A stretch of DNA of 37,249 nucleotides, taken from assembly GCF_000691525.1 (NCBI RefSeq), contig NZ_JMDW01000031.1:1-37249 (forward strand). Reading direction: 5' to 3'. This DNA is from Mycolicibacterium neoaurum ATCC 25795 (GTDB lineage: Bacteria > Actinomycetota > Actinomycetes > Mycobacteriales > Mycobacteriaceae). Below are positions 7,486 to 15,782 of the stretch, piece after piece. The notes beneath the pieces were generated by a model. The model worked only from the letters and a program-made list of their open reading frames with translations, did not search any database and was not told where the DNA came from. The position numbers were made by a program, and so were the translations under genes. How positions within the stretch are numbered: position 1 is the stretch's first letter; each line of letters opens with the position of its first letter.

Positions 7486-8751
7486 TTGTCCAGAACACGT
7501 GTCGTAGGACTGGCCTCGGTGTTGACCCTTGCGGTCGGACTGTCGCCGGCGGCCCCGGTGCTGGCGGCCAGCACCTACTACCTTGAGGGCACCCGGATCG
7601 GTAACACCACCGGGCACCAGTCGCCGCAGGATTTCGTCACCGATATGCGCGCCGGCGCCGGCCTGGGCGCGCCAGGTGATTTCCGCCAGGTGGACTACCC
7701 CGCGGCCATCGGTCCGTTCTCCTCCGGTGGCCTGCAGGACCCGACCTGGAACACCTCGGTCGGGCAAGGATTGGCCAACCTTGGCGAGCAGCCGGTCGCC
7801 GGTGACACGGTGTTCGGCTACTCCCAGGGCGCGGTCGTCGCCTCCGCCTACAAGGGCGGCCACCAGGCCAACGGCGTCAACTACGTGCTCGTCGAGAATC
7901 CGGGCCGGCCCAACGGTGGGATCATGGCTCGGTTCGGCGGCCTCTACGTGCCATTGCTGGACATCACCTTCGGTGGTCCGACACCGGTGGTGCGCGACCC
8001 GCAGCCCGGCGCAGGGGCCACCGTGGACATCGCCCGCCAGTACGACGGGTGGGCGGACTTCCCGACCTATCCGCTGAACCTGCTGGCCACCGCCAACGCG
8101 ATCCTCGGCATCATCTATCTGCACGGCGGAACCCAGGATCTGGACGCCACCGCGCTGTCGAGCATCGACACCAGCGATCCGCGCTACTTCCAGCAGCACG
8201 GTGACACCACCTACTACCTGATCCCGACCCAACGCCTGCCGCTGCTGATGCCCCTGCGCGGGATACTGCCGGATCTGCTGCTCGACGCCATCGAGCGGCC
8301 GCTGCGGGCACTGGTCGAACTCGGTTACGACCGCTCCGACTACAGCAAGCCGACCGGCGCCCAGCTGCTTCCGCCGCTCGGCGCGATCTTCGCGCCGCGG
8401 GTTGCCGCGCAGTCGGCACCGGTAGCACCCGAGCCCGAGCCGGTGGTCGACAGCACCGACATGGATTCGCCGGCCCCGATCGTCGAGCGGACCCGCGGAC
8501 TGCGGGCCGGGTTCGGTGCGCGGGTGAACACGGCCGGGCGCGAGACCGAATCGCTCGATGACACCGTCCTGGCGGGCCCGGCCGATCACGACACGGATGA
8601 CGCGGGGGATCCCGGTATCGAGGTGCGGACGCCGGAACGACCCGAGCCCACCGGTGCCGCGCCCGGTCCCGTCGTCCTGGACGCGCCGGGCGAGGCCTCA
8701 TCGGCAGGGCCGTCGGGTGCGGACACGGCACCGGAGGCGCCGGCCGAATAG
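7486..8751 (+). CDS. Secreted PE-PPE-domain (serine hydrolase) protein without PE/PPE head
   Basis: 421 residues from TTG 7486 (GGAG 7477-7480, 5 nt spacing). A Sec signal peptide (RTRVVGLASVLTLAVGLSPAAPVLA) is followed by a PE-PPE domain (alpha/beta serine hydrolase or cutinase-like fold, about residues 30-280) with nucleophile motif GYSQGA (Ser113). The usual PE or PPE head is missing, so export is by the signal peptide instead of ESX. The last ~140 residues are Pro-, Ala- and acid-rich and low in complexity. The family includes esterases and acyltransferases such as Chp-type enzymes. An in-frame TTG at 7462 is a less likely start. Confidence 0.85.
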   Translation: MSRTRVVGLASVLTLAVGLSPAAPVLAASTYYLEGTRIGNTTGHQSPQDFVTDMRAGAGLGAPGDFRQVDYPAAIGPFSSGGLQDPTWNTSVGQGLANLGEQPVAGDTVFGYSQGAVVASAYKGGHQANGVNYVLVENPGRPNGGIMARFGGLYVPLLDITFGGPTPVVRDPQPGAGATVDIARQYDGWADFPTYPLNLLATANAILGIIYLHGGTQDLDATALSSIDTSDPRYFQQHGDTTYYLIPTQRLPLLMPLRGILPDLLLDAIERPLRALVELGYDRSDYSKPTGAQLLPPLGAIFAPRVAAQSAPVAPEPEPVVDSTDMDSPAPIVERTRGLRAGFGARVNTAGRETESLDDTVLAGPADHDTDDAGDPGIEVRTPERPEPTGAAPGPVVLDAPGEASSAGPSGADTAPEAPAE

Positions 8752-8789
8752 CACTGGCAGCGGCCCGGGCATCGGCGGTCGCCACCACC

Positions 8790-8795
8790 TAGGGT
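8790..8795 (+). promoter_or_regulatory. -10 element for upstream ORF and DMT transporter
   Basis: TAGGGT (TAnnnT), 6 nt before GTG 8802, predicts a transcript whose 5' end is the start codon of a 7-codon ORF that leads into the transporter gene. Confidence 0.5.
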
Positions 8796-8801
8796 GGTGG
8801 C

Positions 8802-8825
8802 GTGACGATGAGGCCGCGCCGGTGA
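8802..8825 (+). CDS. Seven-codon leaderless upstream ORF overlapping the DMT transporter start
   Basis: GTG ACG ATG AGG CCG CGC CGG TGA encodes (f)M-T-M-R-P-R-R. Its first codon sits at the predicted transcription start. Its stop TGA (8823-8825) overlaps the transporter GTG (8822-8824) in a GTGA arrangement, so translation of the two would be coupled. Three of seven codons are Arg. This could be a regulatory leader peptide or merely an accident of a leaderless 5' end; translation has not been shown. Confidence 0.4.
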   Translation: MTMRPRR

Positions 8826-9709
8826 TCGACCAGCTGCTTGTCGTCGTGTTCGCATTGTGCGCAGCGATTTTCGCCGCCGTCGGCATCGTGGTGCGTCAGC
8901 GCGCGACGCTGGACGTACCCGAGGAACACGGTGTCAGCACAGTCATGTTCGCGACCCTGCTGCGTCGTCCACTGTGGTGGGCGGGAACGGCCGCGGCCGT
9001 GGCAGGCTTCGTCTTCCAGGCGTTGGCCCTGGACAACGGATCTCTCATCGTCGTCCAACCCCTGCTGGTATCGGCGCTGTTGTTCGCGCTCCCGCTCAGC
9101 GCCCGGTTGGCGCACCGGCGGGTGACGCGCGGCGCCTGGATGTGGGCGCTGCTGCTCACCGCATCCCTGGCGGTGTTCGTGCCGCTGGCCCATCCGCGGG
9201 TCAACGAACAGGTGGCGCCGGCGCCGACGGTGGCCGTCGTCATCGCCATCTGCTCGGTGCTGGTGATCGGGTGCGTGCTCTTCGCGGTGCGCAATACCGG
9301 ATGGAAACGCGCGGTGCCGCTGGCAGTCGCGGTCGGCGTGATGTTCGGTCTGGTCGCGGTACTCACCAAGATCCTGATGTTCATGCTGGACCGCGGAAGT
9401 GCCGTCGCGGTGTTGGCGACCCCGGTGCCCTACGCACTGGTCGCTTTGGGCGTATTCGCCACCCTGCTGCAGCAGTCGGCATTCCACGCCGGGTCGCTGC
9501 AGACGTCGGTCCCGACCATGGTTGTGGTCGAACCGATCGCCGCGGTGTTGTTCGGCGTGTTCCTCCTCGGCGAAACCCTCAATGCGAATCGGTGGGAGAC
9601 GGTGGTGCTCACCATCGCCGTCCTGGCCATGACCGCGGCCACCATCGCACTGGGTCGTGACGAGGGCGCTTACGAGGAACGGTTGGAAGCCCAGGCACAC
9701 CGATCCTGA
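8822..9709 (+). CDS. DMT/EamA-superfamily transporter
   Basis: 295 residues, about ten hydrophobic helices in two five-helix halves, as in EamA/DMT permeases. The second half ends with the typical VPTMVVVEPIAAVLFGVFLLGE motif and a final helix. The start is GTG 8822 with GAGG (8810-8813) at 8 nt; no other start fits in this frame after the promoter. The substrate is unknown: DMT proteins move metabolites, nucleotide sugars or drugs, and DMT-type proteins of this form (VVRQRATLDVPEE) are common in mycobacteria. It precedes the carboxylic acid reductase but is separated from it by a hairpin and a fresh promoter. Confidence 0.85.
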   Translation: MIDQLLVVVFALCAAIFAAVGIVVRQRATLDVPEEHGVSTVMFATLLRRPLWWAGTAAAVAGFVFQALALDNGSLIVVQPLLVSALLFALPLSARLAHRRVTRGAWMWALLLTASLAVFVPLAHPRVNEQVAPAPTVAVVIAICSVLVIGCVLFAVRNTGWKRAVPLAVAVGVMFGLVAVLTKILMFMLDRGSAVAVLATPVPYALVALGVFATLLQQSAFHAGSLQTSVPTMVVVEPIAAVLFGVFLLGETLNANRWETVVLTIAVLAMTAATIALGRDEGAYEERLEAQAHRS

Positions 9710-9725
9710 CAGCCGTTTGTCAGGA
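9704..9725 (+). terminator. 8-bp hairpin at the end of the DMT transporter gene
   Basis: TCCTGACA (9704-9711) and TGTCAGGA (9718-9725) form a perfect 8-bp stem with a 6-nt loop, starting inside the transporter stop region. No U-tract follows, so it would be a weak, U-less terminator of the kind used in mycobacteria. Alternatively it is an operator upstream of the reductase promoter. Confidence 0.4.
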
Positions 9726-9743
9726 AATCCGCAGGTTGTGGCG

Positions 9744-9772
9744 TTGGGGCATATCTTTAGTTTTGCTAACGT
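9744..9772 (+). promoter_or_regulatory. Promoter of the carboxylic acid reductase gene
   Basis: TTGGGG (9744-9749) and TAACGT (9767-9772) are separated by exactly 17 bp, a good SigA-type promoter. Transcription would start near 9779, giving a leader of about 70 nt with GAGG (9837-9840) before ATG 9848. Confidence 0.55.
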
Positions 9773-9847
9773 TGTACGCGTTGGTCGGTGAGGACGATGA
9801 GGTCCCCGGCCGTTGCAATACGTCGTGAGTAGATCCGAGGAAGTGTG

Positions 9848-12800
9848 ATGTTCGCCGAAAATCTTGATGACCAGCAGCGCCTGGCCGACCTGTACGCCAC
9901 CGATCCCGAGTTCGCCGCCGCGGCACCCGACCCCGCCATCGCCGATGCCGTCGCGGCCGCCGAGATGCGGCTGCCCGAGATCGTCCGCACCGTCCTGACC
10001 GGGTACGCCGAGCGGCCCGCGCTCGGCAGCCGTGCCGTCCAACTGGTCACCGACGATGCCACCGGACGCACCCGTGCCGAGCTGCTCGGCCACTTCGAGA
10101 CCATCACCTACGGCCAGTTGTGGGACCGGGTTCGCGCCGTCACCAACGCCTGGTCCGACACCGTCCGCCCGGGTGACCGGGTGGCCATTCTCGGTTTTGG
10201 CAGCGTCGACTTCACGGTCATCGACATCGCCCTGACCCAGCTCGGGGCGGTCTCGGTCCCGCTGCAGACCAGTGCGACCGCGTCCGCCCTTGCCCCGATC
10301 GTCGCCGAGACCGAACCGGCGCTGATCGCCTCCGATGTGAACCACCTCGATGACGCCGTGACGCTGGCGCTCGGGTCCGGCGTCCAGACCGTGGTGGTCT
10401 TCGACCAGAACCCCGCCGTCGACGACGACCGCGAGGCCATCGCCGCCGCCACGGCCCGACTCGACGGGCAGACCCTGGCGACCCTCGACGAGGTGATCGC
10501 CGCCGGGGCCGAGCGTGCCGATGTCGCGATCCCGGCGCAGGAGGGTGATCCGCTCTCACTGCTGATCTACACCTCCGGCAGCACCGGCGCCCCCAAGGGC
10601 GCCATGTACCCGCAGGGCAAGGTCGCCGATATCTGGCGACCGGCCATCAACTCGCACTGGGATGCCCGTCAGGGTCACGTTCCGGCGATCGTGCTGAGCT
10701 TCATGCCGATGAGCCACGTCATGGGACGCGGCATCCTCTACGCCTCGCTGGCCAGTGGTGGCGTCGTGAACTTCGCCGCCCGTGCCGATCTGTCCACCCT
10801 GCTGGAGGATCTGGCCCTGACCCGTCCGACGCAGCTCAACTTCGTCCCGCGGGTGTGGGACATGCTGTTCCAGGATTATCAGAGCCGCGCCGCCCACGGC
10901 GGTTCCGAGGCCGACATCCTCGCCGATATGCGGACCAACCTGCTCGGTGGTCGCTACGTCAGCGCGCTCACCGGGTCGGCGCCGATCTCCCCCGAACTCA
11001 AGGCGTGGGTGGAGCGGCTGTTGGAGCTGCACCTCGTCGAGGGCTACGGCTCGACCGAGGCCGGCGCGGTCTTCGTCGACGGTCAGATCAGTCGACCGCC
11101 GGTGCTGGCGTACAAGCTGGTCGATGTTCCCGAACTGGGCTACCACTCGACCGATGTGCCGCACCCGCGCGGCGAGTTGCTGATCCGTTCCGAGCAGCTG
11201 TTCCCGGGCTATTACAAGCGTCCCGAGGTCACCGCGTCGGTCTTCGACGAGGACGGTTTCTACCGGACCGGTGACATCGTCGCCGAACTCGGTCCCGACC
11301 AGGTCGCCTACATCGACCGGCGCAACAATGTGCTCAAACTGTCCCAGGGTGAGTTCGTCACCGTCTCCAAACTGGAAGCGGTGTTCAACACCGCACCGCT
11401 GGTGCATCAGATCTACATCTACGGCAACAGTGCCCGTCCCTACCTGCTGGCCGTGGTGGTGCCCACCGACCCCAACGCCACCAAGGCCGATATCGCCGAC
11501 TCCCTGAAGGCGGCGGCGCGCACGGCCGATCTGCAGAGCTACGAACTCCCGCGCGACTTCCTTGTCGAGACCACGCCGTTCAGCACCGAGAACGGCCTGT
11601 TGACCGGGATCAAGAAACTGGCTTGGCCGAAGTTGAAGGAGCGTTACGGTGCCGAGTTGGAGCAGCTCTACACCGATCTGGCCGACGGCCAGGCAGGGGA
11701 GTTGCAGGCACTGCGGGCCACCGGTGCCGATGCGCCGGTGCTGGAGACCGTGGGCCGTGCCGCCGTGGCACTGCTCGGCGCCGCCAGCTCCGATATCGCG
11801 CCCGATGTGCATTTCACCGATCTCGGCGGTGACTCGTTGTCGGCGTTGACGTTCGGCAACCTGTTGGCCGACATCTTCGACGTCGAGGTGCCGGTCAGCG
11901 TGATCGTCGGTCCGACAGCGGATCTGGCGTCGATTGCCGCGCATATCGAGACACAGCGCTCCGGTGCGGGCCTGCGGCCGAGCTTCGGGTCCGTGCACGG
12001 CAAGGACGCCACGGTCGCCCGCGCCGCGGACCTGACCCTGGACAAGTTCATCGATGCCGAGACACTGACGGCGGCGGGCGATCTCGCGGCGCCGGCGACG
12101 AACGTGCGCACCGTCCTGCTGACCGGCGCAACCGGATTCCTGGGCCGCTACCTTGCCCTTGAATGGCTGGAGCGGATGGACCTCGTCGACGGCAAGGTGA
12201 TTGCCCTGGTGCGGGCCCGCTCCGATGCCGAAGCGCGCGCCCGACTGGATGCCACGTTCGACACCGGCGACCCGAAACTGCTTGCGCACTACCGGAAACT
12301 GGCCGACAAGCACCTGGAGGTGCTCGCCGGTGACAAGGGTGAGCACGATCTCGGACTGGACCGGCGGACCTGGCAGCGGCTGGCCGACTCGGTGGACCTG
12401 ATCGTCGATCCGGCGGCCCTGGTCAACCACGTGCTGCCCTACAGCGAGCTGTTCGGGCCAAATGCCCTTGGCACCGCCGAACTGATCCGCATCGCGTTGA
12501 CCACCCGGATCAAGCCGTTCGTCTACGTCTCGACCATCGGTGTCGGGGCAGGTATCGAGCCGGGACGCTTCATCGAGGACGCCGACATCCGCGAGATCAG
12601 CGCCACCCGGGTGCTCGACGACAGCTACGCCAACGGATACGGGGCCAGCAAGTGGGCGGGCGAGGTGTTGCTCCGCGAGGCGCACGAGCAGTTCGGGCTC
12701 CCGGTCTCGGTGTTCCGCTGCGATATGATCCTGGCCGATACCAGCTACGCCGGTCAGCTCAACCTGCCGGACATGTTCACCAGGATGATGCTCAGTCTGG

Positions 12801-13297
12801 TGGCCACCGGCGTCGCTCCGAAGTCCTTCAATCAGCTTGACGCCCAGGGCAATCGGCAGCGTAGCCACTATGACGGGCTGCCGGTCGAGTTCATCGCCGA
12901 AGCCATCTCGACCCTCGGTGCCGATGTCACCGACGGTTTCGAGACCTACCACGTGATGAACCCGCACGATGACGGCCTCGGCCTCGACGAGTTCGTCGAC
13001 TGGCTCATCGAGGCGGGACACCCGATCCGTCGCATCGACGACTACCAGGCGTGGTTCGAGCAGTTCGGTGCAACCTTGCGGACGTTGCCGGACCGGCAAC
13101 GGCAGGCCTCACTGCTACCGCTGCTACACAACTACACCACCCCGGGCCTGCCGGTGAACGGTGCCATGGCACCCACCGACGTGTTCCGCACCGCGGTGCA
13201 GGAGGCGAAAATCGGCCCGGACAAGGATATTCCGCATGTCGGCAAGGACGTGATCGTCAAGTACATCACCGACCTGCAGCTGCTCGGCCTGCTGTAA
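9848..13297 (+). CDS. car: Carboxylic acid reductase (adenylation-PCP-thioester reductase)
   Basis: 1149 residues with the full three-domain order. The adenylation domain (about 1-640) has YTSGSTGAPKG from Tyr241. The carrier domain has LGGDSLSAL with phosphopantetheine-accepting Ser663. The C-terminal NADPH-dependent reductase has GATGFLG (760-766) and Tyr931/Lys935 (YGASK). CARs activate an aryl or fatty acid with ATP, load it on the carrier arm and reduce it to the aldehyde; a phosphopantetheinyl transferase is needed, and none is in this window. Length and motifs match mycobacterial CARs such as FadD9. GTG 9845 is directly before the ATG, but spacing from GAGG favours ATG 9848. The substrate is not set by neighbours. 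Confidence 0.95.
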   Translation: MFAENLDDQQRLADLYATDPEFAAAAPDPAIADAVAAAEMRLPEIVRTVLTGYAERPALGSRAVQLVTDDATGRTRAELLGHFETITYGQLWDRVRAVTNAWSDTVRPGDRVAILGFGSVDFTVIDIALTQLGAVSVPLQTSATASALAPIVAETEPALIASDVNHLDDAVTLALGSGVQTVVVFDQNPAVDDDREAIAAATARLDGQTLATLDEVIAAGAERADVAIPAQEGDPLSLLIYTSGSTGAPKGAMYPQGKVADIWRPAINSHWDARQGHVPAIVLSFMPMSHVMGRGILYASLASGGVVNFAARADLSTLLEDLALTRPTQLNFVPRVWDMLFQDYQSRAAHGGSEADILADMRTNLLGGRYVSALTGSAPISPELKAWVERLLELHLVEGYGSTEAGAVFVDGQISRPPVLAYKLVDVPELGYHSTDVPHPRGELLIRSEQLFPGYYKRPEVTASVFDEDGFYRTGDIVAELGPDQVAYIDRRNNVLKLSQGEFVTVSKLEAVFNTAPLVHQIYIYGNSARPYLLAVVVPTDPNATKADIADSLKAAARTADLQSYELPRDFLVETTPFSTENGLLTGIKKLAWPKLKERYGAELEQLYTDLADGQAGELQALRATGADAPVLETVGRAAVALLGAASSDIAPDVHFTDLGGDSLSALTFGNLLADIFDVEVPVSVIVGPTADLASIAAHIETQRSGAGLRPSFGSVHGKDATVARAADLTLDKFIDAETLTAAGDLAAPATNVRTVLLTGATGFLGRYLALEWLERMDLVDGKVIALVRARSDAEARARLDATFDTGDPKLLAHYRKLADKHLEVLAGDKGEHDLGLDRRTWQRLADSVDLIVDPAALVNHVLPYSELFGPNALGTAELIRIALTTRIKPFVYVSTIGVGAGIEPGRFIEDADIREISATRVLDDSYANGYGASKWAGEVLLREAHEQFGLPVSVFRCDMILADTSYAGQLNLPDMFTRMMLSLVATGVAPKSFNQLDAQGNRQRSHYDGLPVEFIAEAISTLGADVTDGFETYHVMNPHDDGLGLDEFVDWLIEAGHPIRRIDDYQAWFEQFGATLRTLPDRQRQASLLPLLHNYTTPGLPVNGAMAPTDVFRTAVQEAKIGPDKDIPHVGKDVIVKYITDLQLLGLL

Positions 13298-13699
13298 TCA
13301 GGCCTGCCAGGCGGCCCAGTGGTGGATAGCGATCGCCACCACTGGGCCGTCGAGCGCGGTGCGTTCGTATTGGGTGTACTTCGCACGGAGCAGCCCGTAT
13401 CCGATGGCCATCTGCTCACCGTCGTGATGCACGGTGGCCGTGCCGTCGGCGCGCACCCACCACAGCTGGGACCAATCGTCGTCGTAATGGTCGACCAGCA
13501 GGCTGACCCGCGGGTTCACCTCTATATTCGCCAGCCGGCGCAGGCGCTGCGTCGACTTCCGTTTGGCGTCGACCGCCGTGTACACCGTGTCCCCGTCGAC
13601 GGCGAAGACCACCGGCACCAGATGCGGCACCCCGTGATCGTCGGCGGTGGACAGGGCTGCGACAGGTGCGCCGGCGAACAGGGCGTGCGGTTCGGCCAT
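13298..13699 (-). CDS. PPOX-class split-barrel F420-dependent oxidoreductase-like protein (TIGR03668 type)
   Basis: 133 residues from ATG 13699. The flavin/deazaflavin split-barrel fold is recognisable from AALSTADDHGVPHLVPVVFAVDGD, the DAKRKS strand and the RVSLLVDHYDDDWSQLWWVRADG segment. This matches the small Rv0121c-like group of F420-type PPOX proteins in mycobacteria. The start is fixed by TACGAT (13706-13711, minus) 6 nt upstream; a GTG at 13738 would put the -10 box inside the gene. Its stop abuts the stop of the carboxylic acid reductase with no gap. The cofactor (F420 or FMN) and substrate are not known. Confidence 0.82.
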   Translation of the reverse strand: MAEPHALFAGAPVAALSTADDHGVPHLVPVVFAVDGDTVYTAVDAKRKSTQRLRRLANIEVNPRVSLLVDHYDDDWSQLWWVRADGTATVHHDGEQMAIGYGLLRAKYTQYERTALDGPVVAIAIHHWAAWQA

Positions 13700-13705
13700 C
13701 CTCCG

Positions 13706-13711
13706 ATCGTA
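13706..13711 (-). promoter_or_regulatory. -10 element of leaderless split-barrel gene
   Basis: Minus-strand TACGAT, 6 nt before ATG 13699; the intervening CGGAGG is too close to the start to serve as a ribosome site. Confidence 0.55.
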
Positions 13712-13793
13712 GAACCGGTAGCGTCGGACCTCGTTCACCGAGATGTCAGGTCACGGTCACCCACCGGTCGTCTGCCCATCGGAAGGTTCCCAC

Positions 13794-14936
13794 ATGTTGA
13801 TTTCGTCAGCCGGTCGCCCGAAGCGACGAGGAATGGCAGTCGCCGCGGCGGTTCTCGTCGGCGCGGGGCTGGTCGCCTGCGCACCACCGGAGAAGGACCA
13901 GGCCACCGATGGCGACGGTAGCGATGCCCGCACCGCTACCTCGGCAGCCGATTTCGGCGGTATGGACGGTCTGATCGAGGCGGCCAAGGCCGAAGGCGAA
14001 CTCAACGTCATCGCCCTGCCCGATGACTGGGCCAACTACGGGCAGATCATCAAGACCTTCGGTGACAAGTACGGCATCAAGGTGAATTCGGCTCAACCCG
14101 GCGCCAGCAGCCAGGAGGAGATCAACGCCGCCGAACAGCAGAAGGGCCGCAGCACCGCTCCGGACGTCTTCGATCTCGGGCAGTCGGTGGCATTGGCCAA
14201 CACCGACAAGTTCGCGCCGTACAAGGTCGAGCACTTCGCCGAGATCTCGGACTCCTTCAAGCATCCGGACGGTCTGTGGGTCAACGACTACGGCGGCTAC
14301 ATGTCCATCGGCTACGACTCGACCAAGGTACCCACCATCGCCGGTGTCGACGATCTGCTCAAGCCCGAATTCGCGGGCAAGGTGGCTCTCAACGGTGACC
14401 CGACCCAGGCCGGGGCCGCGTTCTCCGGTGTGATGATGGTCGCCGTGTCACAGGGCGGATCACCCGACGATATCGCCCCCGGTGTGGAGTTCTTCGGCAA
14501 ACTCAACGAGGCAGGCAATTTCCTGCCCGTCGACCCCACCCCGGCCACGATCGCCTCCGGGCAGACACCGGTGGTGCTGGACTGGGACTATCTCAATGTC
14601 GCACAGTCGAAGAAGGTTCCGGGCTGGAAGGTCGTCATCCCGCCCAACGCGGCCGTGGCGGGCTACTACTTCCAGGCCATCAACAAGGATGCGCCGCATC
14701 CCGCGGCGGCACGGTTGTGGCAGGAGTTCCTGTACAGCGACGAGGGGCAGAACCTGTACCTCGCCGGTGGAGCACGGCCGGTGCGCGCGGACTGGATGGT
14801 CACCCACGGCACCATCGACCGCGAAACCTATGGCACCCTCCCGCCGGTCGACGGTGCGGCCACCTTCGTCAGCGTCGAGCAGAACGAGGCGGCGACGAAG
14901 TATCTGGAAGCCAACTGGGCCAAGGCCATCGGCTGA
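13794..14936 (+). CDS. ABC transporter substrate-binding lipoprotein
   Basis: 380 residues from ATG 13794 (GGAAGG 13781-13786 at 7 nt). A lipoprotein signal (MAVAAAVLVGAGLVAC) is followed by a periplasmic-binding fold of the iron/polyamine/phosphonate type: LNVIALPDDWANYGQIIKTF, later WVNDYGGYMSIGYD and the C-terminal WQEFLYSDEGQNLYLAGGARPVRADW. It is the first gene of a tightly packed importer operon (13794-17574). The ligand cannot be read with confidence: Fe3+, polyamine, thiamine-like or 2-aminoethylphosphonate binding are all in the family range. Confidence 0.88.
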   Translation: MLISSAGRPKRRGMAVAAAVLVGAGLVACAPPEKDQATDGDGSDARTATSAADFGGMDGLIEAAKAEGELNVIALPDDWANYGQIIKTFGDKYGIKVNSAQPGASSQEEINAAEQQKGRSTAPDVFDLGQSVALANTDKFAPYKVEHFAEISDSFKHPDGLWVNDYGGYMSIGYDSTKVPTIAGVDDLLKPEFAGKVALNGDPTQAGAAFSGVMMVAVSQGGSPDDIAPGVEFFGKLNEAGNFLPVDPTPATIASGQTPVVLDWDYLNVAQSKKVPGWKVVIPPNAAVAGYYFQAINKDAPHPAAARLWQEFLYSDEGQNLYLAGGARPVRADWMVTHGTIDRETYGTLPPVDGAATFVSVEQNEAATKYLEANWAKAIG

Positions 14937-14939
14937 CAA

Positions 14940-15782
14940 GTGCGCTATCTCCGGCAGGCCTTGCCGCTGCTGCCGTTCCTGGCAGTGGTCACGGTCTTCC
15001 TGCTCATCCCGACCGTGACGGTCATCGTCAACGCCTTCGTCGTGGACGGCAGGTTCTCCCTGGAACTGGTCGCCGCGCTGTTCGGCCAGGCGTCGTTGAC
15101 GGCGCTGGTGCGCAGTCTGGTGCTCTCGGGCGTGAGCGCACTTATCGGTGCGGTCGGTGGTGCGGTGCTGGCCTGGCTGATCCTGAGCAGCCCGCCGCGC
15201 TCGCTGATCCGGCGCGCTGTGCTGGCGCTGAGCAGCGTGCTGGCCCAGTTCGGCGGCGTGGCATTGGCTTTCGCATTCCTGGCCACGGTGGGCATCAACG
15301 GCGTGCTCACCCTGTGGTTACAGCACCTGTTGAGTGTGAACATCGCGCCGGGGGGTTGGTTGTACAGCCTGCCGGGCTTGATCCTGGTGTATACCTACTT
15401 CCAGATCCCGCTGATGGTCATCGTGTTCCTGCCCGCCCTGGAGGGACTGCGTGCGCAGTGGCGTGAGGCCGCGGTGAGCCTGGGGGCGAGCACCTGGCAG
15501 TACTGGCGCGAAGTGGCGTTGCCGCTGTTGACGCCGGCCTTCCTGGGCTCGGCGCTGCTGTTGTTCGCCAACGCCTTCGCCGCGTATGCGACCGCGGCGG
15601 CGTTGGTCAGTCAGGGCAGTCCGATTGTGCCGCTGTTGATCCGGGCCGCGTTGACCAGTGAGGTGGTGCTCGGTCAGGCCGGGCTGGCCTATGCCCTTGC
15701 CTTGGAGATGATCGTGGTGGTCGCCGTCGTGATGATCGCCTACAACCTGTTGGTGCGCAGGACCGCCCGGTGGTTGCGATGA
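14940..15782 (+). CDS. ABC importer permease 1
   Basis: 280 residues, six membrane helices, with the binding-protein-dependent transport EAA loop EAAVSLGASTWQYWREVALPLL (about 176-197), which docks on the ATPase. Start is GTG 14940, 4 nt after the binding-protein stop. It belongs to the same operon as the second permease, whose ATG overlaps its TGA. Confidence 0.9.
   Translation: MRYLRQALPLLPFLAVVTVFLLIPTVTVIVNAFVVDGRFSLELVAALFGQASLTALVRSLVLSGVSALIGAVGGAVLAWLILSSPPRSLIRRAVLALSSVLAQFGGVALAFAFLATVGINGVLTLWLQHLLSVNIAPGGWLYSLPGLILVYTYFQIPLMVIVFLPALEGLRAQWREAAVSLGASTWQYWREVALPLLTPAFLGSALLLFANAFAAYATAAALVSQGSPIVPLLIRAALTSEVVLGQAGLAYALALEMIVVVAVVMIAYNLLVRRTARWLR

Noticed and set aside
5999..7498. 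499-codon open frame on the minus strand
   Set aside because: It is antisense to the TerC gene and the Thr tract, with acidic repetitive content and a Trp/Ser/Arg tail arising from the repeat; no motif is present.
8221..8751. Possible separate gene in the acidic tail of the PE-PPE protein
   Set aside because: No start signal or domain; the frame continues from the hydrolase domain without a break.
8789..10345. 518-codon minus-strand frame spanning transporter and reductase start
   Set aside because: It crosses two well-supported plus-strand genes and the promoter between them, and its translation is low-complexity.
10556..13099. Long open frame (about 847 codons) on the minus strand
   Set aside because: It lies wholly antisense to the carboxylic acid reductase, has low-complexity Gln/Arg/Gly-rich content and no domain; it is an artefact of high GC.
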